This document shows, piece after piece, positions 60,991 to 64,000 of a stretch of DNA of 64,000 nt. A program made the translations under genes and the position numbers. The stretch spans positions 62,001 through 126,000 of the forward strand of contig CAMLLB010000003.1 of NCBI GenBank assembly GCA_946480815.1. The letters run 5' to 3'. The notes beneath the pieces are model-generated. The model saw nothing but the letters and a program-made list of their open reading frames with translations, was not told where the DNA came from and searched no databases. The stretch comes from an uncultured Flavobacteriales bacterium. GTDB lineage: Bacteria; Bacteroidota; Bacteroidia; Flavobacteriales; Crocinitomicaceae. Each line of letters begins with the position of its first letter. Position 1 is the first letter of the stretch.

Positions 60991-62415
60991 TCAGCGCTTA
61001 ACAAGTGTTTTGTATGTTTCGTATCTGGCGGTAATTCCCCGAACATAACGGATACAAATATTTCCGCGGAAAGCACCGCTTTTAACCACTTCATCAGTGT
61101 AATAAGCATGTTTTCCCAGGTTCATGACCATCGTTTCCACGTTGTCGGCCCATATATGCGGATTCAAACCTTTCTTTTCAGCGAGTCGCTGAGCATCCAG
61201 GATATGTCCGGCTCCTGCATTGTAACTTGCAAGGATAAATTTATTCCGCTCTTCTTCGTCTTTAATCCTTGTCCAGAGTTTGGTAATACGGCTCAAATAT
61301 TTGTATCCGCCCTGGATTTGGACTTCAGGAGTTGAAGTGGGGTAAACGCCGAATTTCGGACCTGTTCCCGGCATGAACTGCATCAAACCATAAGCACCAC
61401 CAAAAGCACGTGCATTCGGGTTGAATTTACTCTCATGGAAAATCAATGCAGCTACCAAACGCCAGTCAATATTGTATTTTTCACCTTCTGCTTTCAAAAT
61501 GGCATCATATGGAGAAATACTTCCTCTTCTTGATTTGAAGTTGCTTTCCACGCCCAATGAACTGTTGATCTGTTCGAAGTATTTTCGTTTAATGTAGGAG
61601 AATGCTTCCCTGTTCATGAACCTGGAGAGCCAGGTATTCAGTCGTTTTTGAAGAATAGGGGATTTTTTGTTCAGTCCGAATGCAATATTTTGCTTGAATG
61701 AGATCGGGAGACTAACGTCCAGGTTATCGTAAAAGCGTTCGTTTATTTCTGCGACATTGCGTTCTGCAACCGTGTAATCGATTACTCCGTTTGAAACCTG
61801 TTCGATCAATTCTTCCACACCTTCCTGTGCCTGTGTAGGACGAATCATGATTGTGTCACCGATTTCATCCTGTAAATGAAGCAGGCGGGTATAATAACTG
61901 GAACGTTCCCAGACTACTACTTTTTTATTGCCCAATTGAATCGGATCTGTGATGAAGGTCACTTTTTGATCTTTCGTTTCAGGAGTTAATTTCCGTTGGA
62001 CCAATACCTGGTTTGTTTGAAGGAAAGGAGTAGAGAAGTTGATTTCAGACCTTCTTTCACGTGTTACGGTATAATTACATGCTATAATATCACCTTCGCC
62101 ACGATTTAGCATCGCATTGATCTCATCCAGGTTATTGACAATCTTCACATCCAGCTTCACACCTAATTCTTCCGCAAACTCTTTCAGGATCTCGTATTCA
62201 AATCCCATTTTTTTGCCTTTATAAATAAAGAAAGATGTGGAACTGTTTTCTGCTAAAACAACCAGGCTGCCGCGTTTGTAGATTCCGGGTAAATCAAAAT
62301 TATGAGTATCCAGTGGTTTCTTTCTCGAATCTATTTTTTCCGACGAACAGGAAGCCATGATCAGACACCCGATTAGGAAGAAAAGACAAGAAAGACCCGT
62401 TTTGGTTTGCGGCAT
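60991..62415 (-). CDS. mltF: Membrane-bound lytic murein transglycosylase F (474 aa)
   Basis: A lipoprotein signal with lipobox MASC (Cys23) is followed by a periplasmic binding-protein (SBP_bac_3) domain (residues ~50-270, VLAENSSTSFFIYKGKKMGFEYEILKEFAEEL) and a C-terminal SLT lysozyme-like domain (~310-474). The catalytic Glu328 is in IFHESKFNPNARA, followed by GAYGLMQFMPGT and ILASYNAGAGH. MltF cuts glycan strands to 1,6-anhydro products; its binding domain senses muropeptides. It follows the AcpH-like gene by 23 bases. Confidence 0.93.
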   Translation of the reverse strand: MPQTKTGLSCLFFLIGCLIMASCSSEKIDSRKKPLDTHNFDLPGIYKRGSLVVLAENSSTSFFIYKGKKMGFEYEILKEFAEELGVKLDVKIVNNLDEINAMLNRGEGDIIACNYTVTRERRSEINFSTPFLQTNQVLVQRKLTPETKDQKVTFITDPIQLGNKKVVVWERSSYYTRLLHLQDEIGDTIMIRPTQAQEGVEELIEQVSNGVIDYTVAERNVAEINERFYDNLDVSLPISFKQNIAFGLNKKSPILQKRLNTWLSRFMNREAFSYIKRKYFEQINSSLGVESNFKSRRGSISPYDAILKAEGEKYNIDWRLVAALIFHESKFNPNARAFGGAYGLMQFMPGTGPKFGVYPTSTPEVQIQGGYKYLSRITKLWTRIKDEEERNKFILASYNAGAGHILDAQRLAEKKGLNPHIWADNVETMVMNLGKHAYYTDEVVKSGAFRGNICIRYVRGITARYETYKTLVKR

Positions 62416-62438
62416 AATAAATCAAACTTACGAACAAA

Positions 62439-63029
62439 TTACGAGAAAAAAGCCGAATTCTTCCCCATTAAATATTCATTTGCATCACGCATATATTCAT
62501 GAAAGCAACTAGTAATTTCGTTTTCAAAGTGCTGAAACACTGTGTGTCCGTTTGTTAAGGCATTCTCAAATGAAAGTTTATTGCTCACTCCCTGACACAT
62601 TCTGTAAAGGCCTTCTTCGGTATGATAATGACTGATCCAGTTGCGCTCAATCAATAAATCCATAAAATGTCTGAAGTCTGCCGGATAAGGTTCGTTTGAT
62701 AAATCAATTTGTGAATAAAAGTTTTGTAAAAACTCGGGGAGTTTGACCGGATGGTATTGGTCCCAGTTCTTTGCCAGTAAATGATCAAAATAAATATCGA
62801 TGGCTATAGGAGCTACTTTCGGTAATTGTCCACGAATGGTGTGGATCAGGTGAATGACTTCGTAATGGTGATCAATGAAATCATCAATCCTCCGATGAAG
62901 CAATACGCCTTTTTGAATATGTTCCGGGTATTCCAGGTATTTTTTTCCCTTTACAAAATCACCGAACAGGTTAGCAACTGCCAATTGCGGATCGTTATTG
63001 GAAAAATAGATGTGCCCGAGGTAATTCAT
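62439..63029 (-). CDS. acpH: Acyl carrier protein phosphodiesterase family (AcpH/DUF479) (196 aa)
   Basis: The protein matches AcpH: MNYLGHIYFS at the start, LFGDFVKGK, GVLLHRRIDDFIDHH (metal-binding histidine/aspartate) and IDIYFDHLLAKNW, in the HD-like helical fold. AcpH removes the phosphopantetheine arm from acyl carrier protein. There is no signal peptide. The next gene, mltF, is unrelated in function, so cotranscription would be by proximity. Confidence 0.85.
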   Translation of the reverse strand: MNYLGHIYFSNNDPQLAVANLFGDFVKGKKYLEYPEHIQKGVLLHRRIDDFIDHHYEVIHLIHTIRGQLPKVAPIAIDIYFDHLLAKNWDQYHPVKLPEFLQNFYSQIDLSNEPYPADFRHFMDLLIERNWISHYHTEEGLYRMCQGVSNKLSFENALTNGHTVFQHFENEITSCFHEYMRDANEYLMGKNSAFFS

Positions 63030-63061
63030 GGTGTTAAGTTAAACAAATTATCAATTGTTAC

Positions 63062-63382
63062 TCATCCGAATGGCCAATGATTGTTTCCGAACAACATCTC
63101 GTAAATCGTAGCATAGATGACCCAAAGCTTGATTGGATAACAGCATAAATAAAGGGCGATTCCAAGGGATTTGTAGGTTTTATTTTCCGGTTCTGCTTCG
63201 TGCTTTTTGAAGAAATACATGGAGGTGAAATAGGGGACCAATGAGGTTACTATACTGATTAAAGCTATTCCGGCCAGAACAATATTACTGATATGCGTAT
63301 TTGCATACAATAGAGATATCGCTGTAATTACTAAAAGAACTGCGATTACAATGAGGTAAGCCAAACGAAGTTTTTTTCTCAT
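63062..63382 (-). CDS. Small membrane protein of unknown function (106 aa)
   Basis: No family was recognised. There are three hydrophobic helices (residues ~7-25, ~32-55, ~75-95). A polar loop (KKHEAEPENKTYKS) lies between the second and third. The protein overlaps the upstream acetyltransferase gene by 4 bp. Confidence 0.65.
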   Translation of the reverse strand: MRKKLRLAYLIVIAVLLVITAISLLYANTHISNIVLAGIALISIVTSLVPYFTSMYFFKKHEAEPENKTYKSLGIALYLCCYPIKLWVIYATIYEMLFGNNHWPFG

Positions 63383-63906
63383 TTCCAGGTTTCCTTTCTG
63401 ATCTCATAAATGAAATTCAACTTCGGAGCTTCTCCGAAATAGGCTACGTCTTCTTCGCCGATCTTTTCAGCTCCCAGTCGGCCAATGGCTATTTGAGAAC
63501 GGATATTCACAGCACCGATATGGAATTGAACCCGGGATACGAATCGGAAAATATAATCCAGCATGAGTTTCTTTACCTGTGGATTGATCCCCTTTCCCCA
63601 GGAAGAAGTGCCATAGAAAGTATAACCAATGAGTATTGCATTTTCAGCTTCATTGTAATCATAGTAACGGGTACATCCGATTAGTTCACCGGTTGTTTTA
63701 TCAACGATTTTGAAAGCTCCTTTACTTTGTATTGCTCCGTTGAAGAAGTTTTGAAATACTTCGCGTTTCCATCGGTCCTTATTCGGATGTTGTTCCCAAA
63801 TCTTTGGGTCTGACGCAACAGAATACATTGCTTCGAAATCACTTTCCAGAAGCGGGTAGAGGATGATTTGTTCGTTTTCTAAAACTGGCTGAATGCTGAA
63901 GTTCAT
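63379..63906 (-). CDS. GNAT acetyltransferase, RimJ/RimL-like (175 aa)
   Basis: A single-domain GNAT protein of the RimJ/RimL group: ILYPLLESDFEAMYSVASDP at the start, GELIGCTRYYDY, the acetyl-CoA stretch SSWGKGINPQVKKLMLDY and a final FHIGAVNIRSQIAIGRLGAEKIG. The middle motif NAILIGYTFYGTSSWGKGINP is well kept. Family members acetylate N-terminal amines or small molecules; the substrate cannot be told. Here the frame is intact, unlike the GNAT gene at 6809-7309. About 94 bases upstream to the window edge hold nothing recognisable. Confidence 0.85.
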   Translation of the reverse strand: MNFSIQPVLENEQIILYPLLESDFEAMYSVASDPKIWEQHPNKDRWKREVFQNFFNGAIQSKGAFKIVDKTTGELIGCTRYYDYNEAENAILIGYTFYGTSSWGKGINPQVKKLMLDYIFRFVSRVQFHIGAVNIRSQIAIGRLGAEKIGEEDVAYFGEAPKLNFIYEIRKETWK

Positions 63907-64000
63907 GGTTTAAAGTGGTTTTTATTGAATGCTTTTCAAGCAAAGCAGCGACTTACGGAGTAATGAAACTGAATAGAAGAGATCCATTTCCCTCATTACT

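Overview
The window reads as a chromosomal segment of a Bacteroidota bacterium, most likely a Flavobacteriales member near Fluviicola/Crocinitomicaceae (the genus is an inference). The evidence is a type IX secretion C-terminal sorting domain at the left edge, Rho with a long Q/N-rich insert, recurrent TAnnTTTG (-7) promoter boxes, and families such as DUF4199, DUF1573, DUF5106/TlpA and propeller-plus-Y_Y_Y sensors. The DNA is AT-rich and genes are tightly packed with many 1-11 bp overlaps. No rRNA, tRNA, insertion sequence, prophage or CRISPR array was seen.

Layout. 1-6.4 kb (+): end of a T9SS-exported NIDO-type protein, then TPR, phosphosulfolactate-synthase-like, WD40, M50 protease and Smr genes. 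6.4-10.3 kb (-): an MliC-like lipoprotein, then a Sua5/YrdC, glutamine amidotransferase, SpmA-SpmB, 25-residue-repeat protein and acetyltransferase run; the acetyltransferase carries a single in-frame stop. 10.5-15 kb: a small secreted protein, a DUF1573 lipoprotein/S41 protease pair, a four-copy 101-bp tandem repeat and an NlpC/P60 hydrolase. 15.1-21.4 kb (-): a large propeller sensor ending in a SpoIIE phosphatase, and a polyamine pair (agmatinase-like enzyme and an AdoMet decarboxylase-spermidine synthase fusion). 21.8-26.5 kb: hydrolase, EF-P, TatA, a GAD/DUF1851 protein, a membrane protein and a DAO oxidoreductase. 26.6-36 kb: a 1794-residue exported protein with 18 repeats of about 59 residues, an Mpl-type ligase, DUF4199 and Rho. 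36-41 kb: a dicarboxylate/amino-acid symporter, a tiny lipoprotein and UvrA. 41.2-46.4 kb: an ECF sigma factor, an AhpD-like protein, a Crp/Fnr regulator paired with a complete subclass B1 metallo-beta-lactamase, and PEP carboxykinase. 46.7-50.1 kb (-): esterase, membrane MutS-like ATPase and ElbB, each overlapping by 4 bp. 50.4-56.2 kb (+): a DCC protein and a five-gene operon opening with an Rpe-fold/CBS fusion, a type I-beta DAHP synthase and a KdsC-like phosphatase. 56.6-64 kb (-): a TlpA-like protein, an ABC transporter, MiaA, MltF, AcpH-like, a membrane protein and an acetyltransferase.

The most unusual coding unit is the 50.9-53.6 kb operon. Its order (sugar-phosphate epimerase fold with a CBS pair, then PEP-dependent aldolase, then KdsC-type phosphatase) mirrors the Kdo pathway order KdsD(SIS-CBS)-KdsA-KdsC with non-orthologous parts in two of the three positions. 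The intergenic DNA is also unusual: it holds several families of short palindromes and composite repeats, including three perfect 38-40 bp palindromes, two of which share a core differing only by symmetric compensating changes. Several -7 boxes sit only 3-8 bases before the start codon, which predicts leaderless or nearly leaderless transcripts.
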